A model generated the notes under the pieces. The model saw only the letters and a program-made list of their open reading frames with translations. It ran no database searches and was not told the origin of the DNA. A DNA stretch of 64,000 nucleotides, taken from positions 1 to 64,000 of the forward strand of contig NZ_JABLSI010000034.1 of the NCBI RefSeq assembly GCF_019303475.1. The letters run 5' to 3'. This document shows, one piece after another, positions 1 to 7,614 of the stretch. Every line of letters begins with the position of its first letter. Position 1 is the first letter of the stretch. The position numbers and the translations under genes are program-made. This stretch comes from Streptomyces sp. JJ38 (lineage in GTDB: Bacteria > Actinomycetota > Actinomycetes > Streptomycetales > Streptomycetaceae).

Positions 1-36
1 CCGGCGCCCCCGGGTCGCCCGGTGCCGTCGGGCCCG

Positions 37-2070
37 TCAACGGACGGCGGCCCCCGGGTCGGTGAGCGGCTCCGCGCGCTCGGCCGGTGCCCGGGCCGCG
101 GGCGGTGCCGCCGCGGTACCGGACGCGTGGGCCTCCGCCGGGCCCCCGGACTCCGGGACGCCCGCCGTGTGGTGCCGCCACAGCGCCGCGACGCCGAAGC
201 CCCCGGCCACCACCGCGGCACCCCCGACCGCGTCCAGCAGGTAGTGGTTGGCCGTGCCCATCACCACCACCGTCGTCAACACCGGGTACAGGACGGCCAG
301 CAGCCGCGGCCACAGCGCCGGGGTGACCCGGACGACCACGACGGCGGCCCACAGCGACCAGCCGACGTGCAGCGAGGGCATGGCCGCGTACTGGTTGGAG
401 ATGCCGGTCAGCACGCCGAAGTCGGGATCGTCGAAGTCCTGCGGTCCGTGCGCGGTGTCCACGTAGCCCAGGCCCGGCATCAGCCGGGGCGGCGCGAGCG
501 GGTAGAGCCAGAAGCCCACGAGCCCGAGCAGGGTGGCGAACGACAGCGCCGTCCGCGCCCAGCGGTAGGTGGCCGGGCGGCGCAGGTAGAGAACGGCCAG
601 GAGGGCGATCGGCACCAGGAAGTGGAAGGCGCCGTAGTAGAAGTTCATCGCCTTCGTCAGCCCGTCGGAGGCCGCGACGAACTGGTTCAGCCCGTGCTCC
701 ACGTCCAGCCACAGCGGGCGTTCCAGCGCGAGGATCTGCGCGCCGTGGGCCTCGGCCGCCTCCCGGCCCCCGGCCGCGAGCGAACGCACGTAGGAGTAGG
801 CGAAGTAGCCGACGCGGATCAGCAGCAGCTCCAGCATGAGGTTGGGGCGGCTGAACACGCCCGAGGGCTCCGGACGCGCCCACACCTCGGAGCGTCGGGA
901 GACGAACGGCAGCACGCAGGCGGCCAGCAGGGCCGCCAGCAGCGTGGCGTTCTCGCCGAACGGCGCGAGCCAGGCGATGTGCGGCACGAGCGCGGCGCCG
1001 TCCATCGTCAGCACCAGGACGACGAACACCGGCCACACGTAGCGGTCCCCCTTGCGCCTCCCCACCCGGCCCACGGCCGCGAGCAACACCCACAGGTGCA
1101 GGTGCGGCCAGGCGACCGGGGAGACGGCCACGGCGGTGCACCCGGTGACGGCGGCCGCCAGCAGCCACTGGCCGTCCCGCGCGTAGTGCCCGGCGCGACG
1201 CAGGCCCAGGGCCGCGACCACACCGGCCAGCACCGCCCACAGCGCCGGCTCCAGGGGCCCGGTGAACCCGAGCCGCAGCAGCAGCCCGTGCAGCGACTGG
1301 TTGGCCACGTCGCCCGGGGCAGCCCCCAGTCCCACCCCGGCAACGTGGTGCACCCAGTACGTCCACGCGTCCGAGGGCAGCACCGCCCAGGCCAGCACGG
1401 TGCCGACGGCGAAAGCGCCGCCCGCCCACAGCGCCGCCGTCCGGCGCCCGGGGCCGGCGCCCCGGGCCGAGGCCCACCACAGCACGACGGCGAACAGCAG
1501 GAGCGGCGGCTCCAGCGCGGCTGCGAGGCCGAGCAGCACCCCGGCGAAGCGCGCGTACCGGCCGGCGGCGAGGAACCCGGCCAGCGCCAGCAGGACCGGC
1601 ACGAGCCCGGTGCCGCCCGCCGAGAAGGCGTCCCGCACCGGCAGTGACACCATGAGCAGGGCGACGACGGCGGGCAGCGGAAGCAGCGCCCAGCGCCGGG
1701 AACGCGGACCGGGCAGGGCCCGCACGACGAGCATGCCGAGCCCGGCGACGAGCAGCAGGCCCAGCCCCGTCCAGACGACGCCGAGCCCGGGATCGTCCCC
1801 GGCCCCGGCCAGCGGTCTGAGCAGCAGCCCGGCGAGCGGCGTGCCGGTGAACCGCCCGTCGGCGTACAGCGTGCCGTCCCCGCTGAGGGCACCGCGCTCG
1901 CCCAGCCACGCCACCAGATCCGTCAACCGCCGCTCGGGCGGCAGCCGCAGCACCGCGACGGCCTGCCGCGTCAGCAACCCCGCCGCCAGCAGCCACAGCA
2001 CCACCGCGGCCACGGGCGCCACGCCCTCGAGCGGCCGCCTCTCGACCCGCTCCCCGCTATCCGCCGTCAC
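37..2070 (-). CDS. Fused GT87-type glycosyltransferase / PAP2-family membrane protein
   Basis: The 677-residue product is almost wholly hydrophobic, with a dozen or more predicted membrane segments. The N-terminal two thirds resembles GT87-type polyprenyl-phosphate-sugar mannosyltransferases. The C-terminal third carries PAP2 phosphatase motifs: PSLHVGW near residue 567 and a downstream NHYLLD block (H and D catalytic). The two activities would act at the outer face of the cytoplasmic membrane on lipid-linked sugar or inositol-phosphate substrates. The start is the first ATG of the frame, and the stop lies 36 bases from the window edge. Function is inferred from motifs; the substrate is unknown. 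Confidence 0.8.
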   Translation of the reverse strand: MTADSGERVERRPLEGVAPVAAVVLWLLAAGLLTRQAVAVLRLPPERRLTDLVAWLGERGALSGDGTLYADGRFTGTPLAGLLLRPLAGAGDDPGLGVVWTGLGLLLVAGLGMLVVRALPGPRSRRWALLPLPAVVALLMVSLPVRDAFSAGGTGLVPVLLALAGFLAAGRYARFAGVLLGLAAALEPPLLLFAVVLWWASARGAGPGRRTAALWAGGAFAVGTVLAWAVLPSDAWTYWVHHVAGVGLGAAPGDVANQSLHGLLLRLGFTGPLEPALWAVLAGVVAALGLRRAGHYARDGQWLLAAAVTGCTAVAVSPVAWPHLHLWVLLAAVGRVGRRKGDRYVWPVFVVLVLTMDGAALVPHIAWLAPFGENATLLAALLAACVLPFVSRRSEVWARPEPSGVFSRPNLMLELLLIRVGYFAYSYVRSLAAGGREAAEAHGAQILALERPLWLDVEHGLNQFVAASDGLTKAMNFYYGAFHFLVPIALLAVLYLRRPATYRWARTALSFATLLGLVGFWLYPLAPPRLMPGLGYVDTAHGPQDFDDPDFGVLTGISNQYAAMPSLHVGWSLWAAVVVVRVTPALWPRLLAVLYPVLTTVVVMGTANHYLLDAVGGAAVVAGGFGVAALWRHHTAGVPESGGPAEAHASGTAAAPPAARAPAERAEPLTDPGAAVR

Positions 2071-2228
2071 ACCCGCCCCGTTCGTACGTCCTGTCGGCGC
2101 TATTCTCGCCGACGCCGCCCCGATCGTTTCCCCCGCGTTTCCTCCGAGACCAGACGCGGCTCACGCGGGAACCACCTGAGCCACGACGCGCCCGGTCCGG
2201 AGGGCCACCGGTGGGGCAGGATGGGGCC

Positions 2229-2555
2229 ATGAGCATCGTGAAGATCAACGTTCTGACGGTTCCGGCCGAACAGCGTGAGGTACTGGAGCGGCGCTTCGGC
2301 GCGCGGGCCGGTGCGGTGGAGAACTCGGACGGCTTCGAGTGGTTCGAGTTGCTGCGCCCCGTCGAGGGCACCGACCAGTACCTCGTCTACACCCGCTGGC
2401 GCGACGAGGCCTCGTTCCAGGCCTGGATGGAGGGCCCGATGAAGGCCGCCCACCAACGCGGCGGCGAGGACGCCCCGCAGCAGAAGCCGGCGGCGTCCGG
2501 TTCGACGCTGTGGTCGTTCGAGGTCGTCCAGCAGGCGGCGCCCAAGCAGGGCTGA
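2229..2555 (+). CDS. MhuD/IsdG-like haem-degrading monooxygenase (ABM family)
   Basis: This 108-residue protein is a single antibiotic-biosynthesis-monooxygenase ferredoxin-like fold. Asn7, Trp66 and His75 sit at exactly the residue numbers of the haem-cleaving triad of mycobacterial MhuD as I recall it (Asn7, Trp66, His75), and the surrounding stretches (VKIN at the N-terminus, AVENSDGF, FQAW) also match. It would be a cytoplasmic enzyme that oxidatively opens haem and releases iron. The ATG at 2229 is preferred over an in-frame GTG at 2211 because it gives the family N-terminus and puts the triad in register. It is monocistronic and divergent from the membrane protein upstream. Confidence 0.85.
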   Translation: MSIVKINVLTVPAEQREVLERRFGARAGAVENSDGFEWFELLRPVEGTDQYLVYTRWRDEASFQAWMEGPMKAAHQRGGEDAPQQKPAASGSTLWSFEVVQQAAPKQG

Positions 2556-2625
2556 CGCCCGCTCGGCCCACCGGGCAACCCCCGCAGCCGGGAGACCGCG
2601 CCCCGCGCGCGGTCTCCCGTCGTCG

Positions 2626-3168
2626 TCACAGGCCGAAGGCAGGCGGGTAGGTGACGGGGCCGGCGGGGGGCGGGGCCGCGGTGAGGGGGAGGGCGAGGAA
2701 CGCCTCGCCGGGCCAGTCGTGGCCCGGCGGCGGCGTGATGCCGAACTCGGCGCAGGGCCGGAAGCCGAAGCGCGGGTAGTAGTCGGGGTGGCCGAGCACG
2801 ACGACGGTGCTCTCCCCGGCCTCGCGGGCGGCGTCCAGGGCGGCGTGGATGAGGGTCGTGCCCGCTCCGCCGCCCTGCCACTCGGGCAGCGTGGCGCAGG
2901 GGGCGAGGGCCAGTGCCTCGGCGGCGCCGATGTGACAGCGGCTCAGCAGGACGTAGGCCACGGGCTCGCCGTCCGGCGTCTGTGCGAGCCAGGACAGGTG
3001 GGGCAGCCACGCGGGGCCGTTCCGCAGGGCGTCGACGAGTTCGGCCTCGTGCGGGGTGTCGAACGCGGCCCGCAGGATGCGGCGGACAGTGGCGGCGTCC
3101 AGGGTGTCGCCCGGCACCTCGGTGCGGGTGTGCCAGGTCTGCTGAGGTTTGTCGGGCATGGCAGGCAT
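2626..3168 (-). CDS. GNAT-family N-acetyltransferase
   Basis: The 180-residue product has the GNAT acetyl-CoA fold. A beta strand (YVLLSRCHIGAAEALALAP) leads into the pyrophosphate-binding loop QGGGAGTTLI near residues 97-106, followed by VVVLGHPDYYPRFGF, typical of YhbS-like predicted acetyltransferases. The acceptor is unknown. Two ATGs (3168, 3159) are possible starts three codons apart. The upstream flank is occupied by a 16-bp tandem repeat, so promoter elements are unclear. Confidence 0.8.
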   Translation of the reverse strand: MPAMPDKPQQTWHTRTEVPGDTLDAATVRRILRAAFDTPHEAELVDALRNGPAWLPHLSWLAQTPDGEPVAYVLLSRCHIGAAEALALAPCATLPEWQGGGAGTTLIHAALDAAREAGESTVVVLGHPDYYPRFGFRPCAEFGITPPPGHDWPGEAFLALPLTAAPPPAGPVTYPPAFGL

Positions 3169-3210
3169 CGTCCCATGCAGACGGCCACGTCGAGGCGGTC
3201 TGCCGCCGGT

Positions 3211-3281
3211 TCGGACGGGTCGGACGTCGGACAGGTCGGACGTCGGACGGGTCGGAGGTCGGACGGGTCGGAGGTCGGAGG
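3211..3281. repeat. 16-bp tandem repeat, about 4.4 copies
   Basis: The units begin at 3211, 3227, 3243 and 3259 and a partial unit at 3275. Consensus is TCGGACGGGTCGGASG, itself a doubled TCGGACGG octamer. The tract lies between the GNAT gene start (3168) and the DedA gene stop (3283) and ends two bases before that stop. Confidence 0.9.
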
Positions 3282-3282
3282 A

Positions 3283-3906
3283 TCAGCCGGGAGCGCCGTC
3301 GGTGTGGCCGCGCAGCAGACGGGCGGCGATCGCACCGGCCGCGCACAGCGCCGCGACGGAGACGGCGGCGCCACCCCAGCTCACGCCGAGTACCCGACCG
3401 CCGAAGTAGCCCAGGCACACGCTGTATCCGGCCCAGGCGAGGCCGGCCACGGCGGACCAGATGACGAAGCCGTGGACGCGGCGGCGGGTCGCGCCGGCCG
3501 CGATGCTCATCACCGTCCGGCCGGCTGGGGCGAAGCGGGCGAGCACCATGAGCGGGCCCCCGCCCCGGCGCAGTGCGCGGCCCAGCCGACTCTGCGCCGT
3601 CGAGAGTCTTCGTGAGCGGGCCACGAGGGCGGCGAAGCGGTCGCCGCCGCGCCGGGCCAGGAAGAAGGCGGCGACGTCACCGAGGACGGAGGCGGTGGCC
3701 GCACACAGGATCAGGAAGAACGTTTCGGGCAGCCGGGCCCCGGGAGCGGCGCCGGATTCGGTGAACCCGGCGGCCGCCGCGGTGGCGGCGGTGACCAGCA
3801 GGACACCGCTGGGCAGCACCGGCAGGAACACGTCCAGCAGGACGGAGAGCACGACGAGGACGTAGATCCACGGCTCGTAGACCAACGTCCCCAAAGATTC
3901 CAGCAC
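3283..3906 (-). CDS. DedA/SNARE-associated family membrane protein
   Basis: The 207-residue integral membrane protein has the DedA pattern: a re-entrant hydrophobic N-terminal region, a polar GD(V)AAFFLARRGG segment, and the signature RFAPAGRTVMSIAAG near residue 133-147, where Arg and Pro are the conserved functional residues. DedA proteins are proposed to flip undecaprenyl-phosphate or phospholipids and maintain proton motive force. The frame stays open upstream to 4038, but the GTG at 3906 gives the family N-terminus; the upstream part is Arg-rich and not family-like. Start confidence is moderate. Confidence 0.8.
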   Translation of the reverse strand: MLESLGTLVYEPWIYVLVVLSVLLDVFLPVLPSGVLLVTAATAAAAGFTESGAAPGARLPETFFLILCAATASVLGDVAAFFLARRGGDRFAALVARSRRLSTAQSRLGRALRRGGGPLMVLARFAPAGRTVMSIAAGATRRRVHGFVIWSAVAGLAWAGYSVCLGYFGGRVLGVSWGGAAVSVAALCAAGAIAARLLRGHTDGAPG

Positions 3907-4088
3907 CTTCGCTCCCGGTCCGGCTCCTCGGACGGGAGCTGCCTTCCGCCGTACAGCGTACGCGCGGTTCCCCCACACGGATCGCAGGGGTTCGCGTGGC
4001 GCCGCACTCGTCGCGGATCTGCGCCGGGGACGGGGCACAGTGTCCGCGACACCGCTCGAGGAGGACTCGAGAGACGAGGGAGAACGAC

Positions 4089-4697
4089 ATGGTCACTGGC
4101 CCGGCTACGGCGGCGATGGCCGCCGCGCTCGCGGTGCTGTCCACCACGGGGGCGAGCCCGGCGACGAAGGCGGCGCCCCCCACGCAGGGCGTGGTCCAGG
4201 TCACCCGGGCCGCCAGCTTCGTCGCGGCGGAGCGGCACCCGGCGGCTACCGCCGTGACGTACGCGCCGGATCTCGTGCCCGAGGGGGCCGGGGTGCGGGT
4301 GCGTCAGCAGCTGGACGACGAGGGGATGACGGTGGCTCTGGCGGTCCACGGGCTGGAGCCGGACCACACCTTCGGGGCGCACGTCCACACCCGGCCCTGC
4401 GGTCCCGAGCCGGCCGACGCCGGCCCGCACTACCAGCACGTCGTGGACCCGGTTCAGCCCTCGGGCGACCCGGCCTACGCCAACCCGTGGAACGAGGTCT
4501 GGCTCGACGTCACCACGGGTGCGGACGGCACCGGGAGCAGCCAGTCCCGCAAGACGTGGACGTTCCGTCCGGGCGAGGCCCGCTCGGTGACGCTGCACCG
4601 GCACCAGACGCGCTCGGAGCGCGGTGAGGCCGGCTTCGCCGGGGAGACCGTCGCCTGCTTCTCGGTGCCCTTCGTCCCCCGGGCGCCCATGGCCTGA
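4089..4697 (+). CDS. Secreted Cu/Zn superoxide-dismutase-like protein
   Basis: The 202-residue product has an N-terminal hydrophobic export segment (residues 1-30) and then a SodC-like beta barrel. The copper ligand pair appears as GAHVHTRPCG, with the disulphide Cys, and the bridging/zinc His as GPHYQH. The usual zinc-loop His/Asp cluster is replaced by NPWNEVWLDV, and a last His candidate lies in SVTLHRH. This pattern occurs in the actinobacterial SOD-like family, so zinc binding and true dismutase activity are uncertain. It would act outside the membrane. Confidence 0.7.
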   Translation: MVTGPATAAMAAALAVLSTTGASPATKAAPPTQGVVQVTRAASFVAAERHPAATAVTYAPDLVPEGAGVRVRQQLDDEGMTVALAVHGLEPDHTFGAHVHTRPCGPEPADAGPHYQHVVDPVQPSGDPAYANPWNEVWLDVTTGADGTGSSQSRKTWTFRPGEARSVTLHRHQTRSERGEAGFAGETVACFSVPFVPRAPMA

Positions 4698-4770
4698 CGG
4701 GACAGCGGCGAGGGGACGGCGGGGGTCCGGGGCCGCGTGGCGCCCGGGCCCCCGCCGTCACGCGCGGGCG

Positions 4771-5448
4771 TCAGCAGCCGTTGAGGATCGAGCGCAGAGC
4801 GGACTTCTCGGCCGGGTCGATCTTCATGGAGTAGTTGTACTTGACCCAGACCCAGGAGCGGGCGTAGAGGCACCGGTAGCTCGAACGCGGCAGCCACTCA
4901 GAGGGGTCCCGGTCGCCCTTGGACCGGTTGGAGCTCGCGGAGACGGCGATGAGCTGGGCGGCGCCGAGGTTGTTGGCGAAGGAACGCCGCTTCGAGGAGG
5001 ACCAGGAGTGGGCCCCCGAGCGCCATGCCTCGGCCAGCGGGACGACGTGGTCGATGTCGACGTCCGAGGAGTCGTACAGCGTGACGCCGTCGTACTGGGA
5101 GTACCAACGGCCACCGGTCGCCCGGCACTCGGCGTCCGTCGTGACGTTGTGGCCGTCGCGCTGCAGGACGACCTCACGGGTGTTGCAGCTGTCGCCCTGG
5201 GAGATCCAGTGCGGGAAGAGGTCGCGGTCGTACCCGCTCAGCGAGGCCTCGCTGTCGACGGTGAGCACGTCCAGCATGGAGAGCGCCGTCGCGGTGCTCG
5301 GCGGAGTGGGGGGCGCGGCCTGTGCGGTCGGGGCGGTGGCCAGCAGCCCGGCGGAGAGGCCGGCCAGGGCCACGGAAGCGGCGAGGACCAGTCGGGCGCG
5401 ACGCGCGTAGAAGCGCGCCGTGAAGGCGGACAGGCGTATGCGGGGCAT
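4771..5448 (-). CDS. Secreted HNH nuclease, GmrSD/DUF1524 type
   Basis: The product has 225 residues. A twin-Arg-containing signal region (residues 1-45, ending AQAAP) precedes the nuclease domain. The catalytic motif DIDHVVPL is at residues 131-138, followed by the AxxxNLxxxxxxxNRSKGDRDPSEW block of the DUF1524 HNH family. Cysteines are placed for disulphides, which fits an extracellular enzyme. Secreted relatives degrade DNA outside the cell. The ATG at 5448 has GGGAG six to ten bases upstream. It is convergent with the SOD-like gene. Confidence 0.85.
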   Translation of the reverse strand: MPRIRLSAFTARFYARRARLVLAASVALAGLSAGLLATAPTAQAAPPTPPSTATALSMLDVLTVDSEASLSGYDRDLFPHWISQGDSCNTREVVLQRDGHNVTTDAECRATGGRWYSQYDGVTLYDSSDVDIDHVVPLAEAWRSGAHSWSSSKRRSFANNLGAAQLIAVSASSNRSKGDRDPSEWLPRSSYRCLYARSWVWVKYNYSMKIDPAEKSALRSILNGC

Positions 5449-5657
5449 ACGGACTCCCTGGGGTGAGGGGATGCGGCTGGTGGGGGTCGTGCCGGTGGCG
5501 CCTCCGGCATGCTGCTGCCGCCGGGTGGCGCCCCGGCGGGCCGCAGGTAACAGATTGACGACATGAACACGTCAGTTCAAGACCCGTGCACACCCCGGCT
5601 CCAACCGCGACCCCCACAGCCCGCCGGCCGCGCGGAAGTACGCGTGGCCCGCGGACC

Positions 5658-6398
5658 TCACACCGGAGAGCCGGGGGGTCGATCGGCGTGCAGCACGCGA
5701 CACGGCACCGCCCGCTCCTCGACCCCGCCGCGCTCGCCCGGCTCCAACCGGTACAGCCGCGCACACGGCCTGCGCGTCACCACATCCGTCAACAGGCCGT
5801 CGGTGAAGAGGGCACCGACCCCGTCCTCCAGCGCCCACCCCGCCGGGAGCGCGCCCGCCTCCACGGCCGAGCGATACGACGAGCGTCGGCCCGGCTCACT
5901 GTCGTAGTGGGGACACACCGAGCCGGGCAGCAGCCCCAGCCCGTCGGACAGACGCGTCAGCGGACCGAAGGAGTCCGTGTGCGAGCCCTCGGCCCAGCAG
6001 TTGGCTCCGGCACTGATACCGCACAGCACCGTTCCGCGCGCGCAGGCCTCGCGCAGGATCCGGTCCACGCCGTGCGCGCGCCAGACGGCCAGCAGGTTCG
6101 CGGTGTTGCCCCCGCCCACGTAGACGACGTCCTGGGCCAGCAGGAACGCCCGCAGGGCGGCGTCGTCGAGTTCCCGCCGGAACAGGGGCAGCACGCTGGG
6201 CTCGCAGTCGCGTGGCCGGAAGGCGGCCAGGAACTTCTCGACGTAGGCGGGAGCGTCGCCACTGGCCGTCGGGACGAAGCACACCCGGGGCCGGGCCGCG
6301 GGCACGCCGGCAAGCACCCAGTCGTCCAGGAGGCCGTCGTCGTCGGTGGAGAAGCCGCCGCCGAGCAGAGCCAGACGTCGCCCCGGAACGACAGCCAT
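5658..6398 (-). CDS. Peptidase E / S51-type class I glutamine-amidotransferase-like hydrolase
   Basis: The 246-residue cytoplasmic protein has the peptidase S51 layout: VYVGGGNTANLL near residues 92-103, the nucleophile elbow GISAGA with Ser129, and CPHYDSE with the catalytic His around residue 158. Family members are Asp-specific dipeptidases or cyanophycin-degrading enzymes. ATG 6398 follows a GGGGG tract; an in-frame GTG at 6413 is the alternative start. It is divergent from the riboswitch-controlled transporter. Confidence 0.85.
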   Translation of the reverse strand: MAVVPGRRLALLGGGFSTDDDGLLDDWVLAGVPAARPRVCFVPTASGDAPAYVEKFLAAFRPRDCEPSVLPLFRRELDDAALRAFLLAQDVVYVGGGNTANLLAVWRAHGVDRILREACARGTVLCGISAGANCWAEGSHTDSFGPLTRLSDGLGLLPGSVCPHYDSEPGRRSSYRSAVEAGALPAGWALEDGVGALFTDGLLTDVVTRRPCARLYRLEPGERGGVEERAVPCRVLHADRPPGSPV

Positions 6399-6555
6399 GT
6401 GAAGCCCCCACACCCTGCACGGTCACTCGCGGACGGAGCACCGGCCCCCTCCAAGGGGAGGCTGCCAGGCCGGGGCGGCACCCGCAAGCGCACAAGCCCC
6501 GCCCACCCCGGGCCGTTCGGGGACCCGGGTGCGCATGGCCTACGCTGGGGGGACC

Positions 6556-6664
6556 TGAAGGGGAGTAGCCCTCCGCCGGACCGTCGACATACTGGGCGGC
6601 TCACACCGCCCCGGCGCCCGGAGCGCCACCGCGACCTGCGCGGTGCGCCGGCGAGACCTTCGGC
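6556..6664 (+). ncRNA. yybP-ykoY-type manganese riboswitch (aptamer)
   Basis: The two conserved signatures of the yybP-ykoY aptamer are present in order and spacing: GAAGGGGAGTAGCC at 6557-6570 (L1 strand) and CCGGCGAGACCTTC at 6648-6661 (L3 strand). GAAGG and CCTTC pair to close P1. GC-rich hairpins lie between them. Known members bind Mn2+ and control Mn exporters such as TMEM165/GDT1-family proteins, which is the gene immediately downstream. Confidence 0.85.
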
Positions 6665-6683
6665 CGCAGTGTCCCGTACGCTG

Positions 6684-6721
6684 CCGCGCCGAAGCATGTC
6701 TCACCGCAGGCCTCGGCGCGG
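6684..6721 (+). promoter_or_regulatory. Hairpin between riboswitch and start codon (likely expression platform)
   Basis: A 12-bp arm CCGCGCCGAAGC (6684-6695) pairs with GCCTCGGCGCGG (6710-6721) with one mismatch and a 14-base loop. It ends 11 bases before the GAGG ribosome site at 6733-6736. It may act as a terminator or translation switch coupled to the aptamer. Confidence 0.6.
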
Positions 6722-6745
6722 CCCGAGCCCACGAGGTATCCATCC

Positions 6746-7330
6746 GTGTTCAGTGTCACCGTCGCCGCCGTCGTGTTCGGCGTCGTCTTCCTCGCCGAGC
6801 TGCCCGACAAGACCGCCCTCGCCGGCCTCGTCCTCGGCACCCGCTTCCGCGCGTCCTACGTCTTCGCCGGGGTCGCGGCGGCGTTCGCCGTCCACGTCGC
6901 GCTCGCGGTGGCCGCGGGCAGCGTGCTGACCCTGCTGCCCGAGCGGCTGCTCGCGGCCGTCACCGGACTGCTCTTCCTGGGCGGTGCGGCGATGCTGCTG
7001 TGGCACAAGGGCGCGGACGCGCAGGAGGAGGCGGTGGAGCGCCCCGCCGATCCCTCGTTCTGGAAGGTGGCGGGCAGCGGGTTCAGCCTGATCATGATCG
7101 CGGAGTTCGGCGACCTCACCCAGATCATGACCGCGAACCTGGCCGCCCGCTACGAGGATCCCCTCTCCGTCGGGATCGGCGCGGTGCTCGCCCTGTGGTC
7201 GGTGGCCGCGATCGGAATCCTCGGCGGCCGGGCGCTGATGCGCCGCGTGCCGCTGCGCCTGGTCACGCGCATCGCGGCTGGCGTCATGACCGCGCTCGGC
7301 GTGTGGAGCCTGTACGAGGCCCTCGCCTGA
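6746..7330 (+). CDS. TMEM165/GDT1 (UPF0016) family cation transporter, probable Mn exporter
   Basis: The 194-residue protein has six predicted membrane helices in two homologous halves, each with the family acidic motif: FLAELPDKTALA near residue 14 and MIAEFGDLTQIM near residue 115. Acidic side chains of these motifs form the Mn2+/Ca2+ path. The GTG at 6746 follows GAGG by nine bases. The Mn2+ riboswitch directly upstream supports manganese efflux as its role, induced when cytoplasmic Mn2+ is high. Confidence 0.88.
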   Translation: MFSVTVAAVVFGVVFLAELPDKTALAGLVLGTRFRASYVFAGVAAAFAVHVALAVAAGSVLTLLPERLLAAVTGLLFLGGAAMLLWHKGADAQEEAVERPADPSFWKVAGSGFSLIMIAEFGDLTQIMTANLAARYEDPLSVGIGAVLALWSVAAIGILGGRALMRRVPLRLVTRIAAGVMTALGVWSLYEALA

Positions 7331-7449
7331 GGCCGGGGGCGTGGGCGGGGCGCCTCCTCGGCCGAGCAGCCGAGAGTGCCGGGGGGCGCCGGGGCGCTGG
7401 CACGGAAGGTCTCCGGAAACACAGAGCGGCCCCGCCCGCTGGTCAGGGA

Positions 7450-7468
7450 TCCCACGTCGGTTGTGGGA
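7450..7468. promoter_or_regulatory. Inverted repeat upstream of MFS gene
   Basis: TCCCAC (7450-7455) and GTGGGA (7463-7468) form a perfect dyad with a 7-base spacer, 15 bases before a second, AT-rich palindrome. It may be a hairpin or operator half. Confidence 0.4.
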
Positions 7469-7482
7469 ACGGGCGGAGCCAC

Positions 7483-7508
7483 TTTGTTTTGTCATCGTAC
7501 AAAACAAA
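7483..7508. promoter_or_regulatory. AT-rich palindromic operator upstream of MFS gene
   Basis: TTTGTTTTG (7483-7491) and CAAAACAAA (7500-7508) are perfect 9-bp arms with an 8-base spacer, in a genome where runs of A/T are rare. It sits 107 bases upstream of the MFS start, so it is a strong candidate repressor site (TetR- or MarR-like geometry). Confidence 0.65.
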
Positions 7509-7614
7509 CACGGCCAGCACCAGCCCGCCGCCCACCGGAAGCCCGCGGAGCACGCTCCGAACCCCGCCGTCGGCTCGACAGGACGGCGGGCGGAAGGTCC
7601 CCGACCATGGATCC

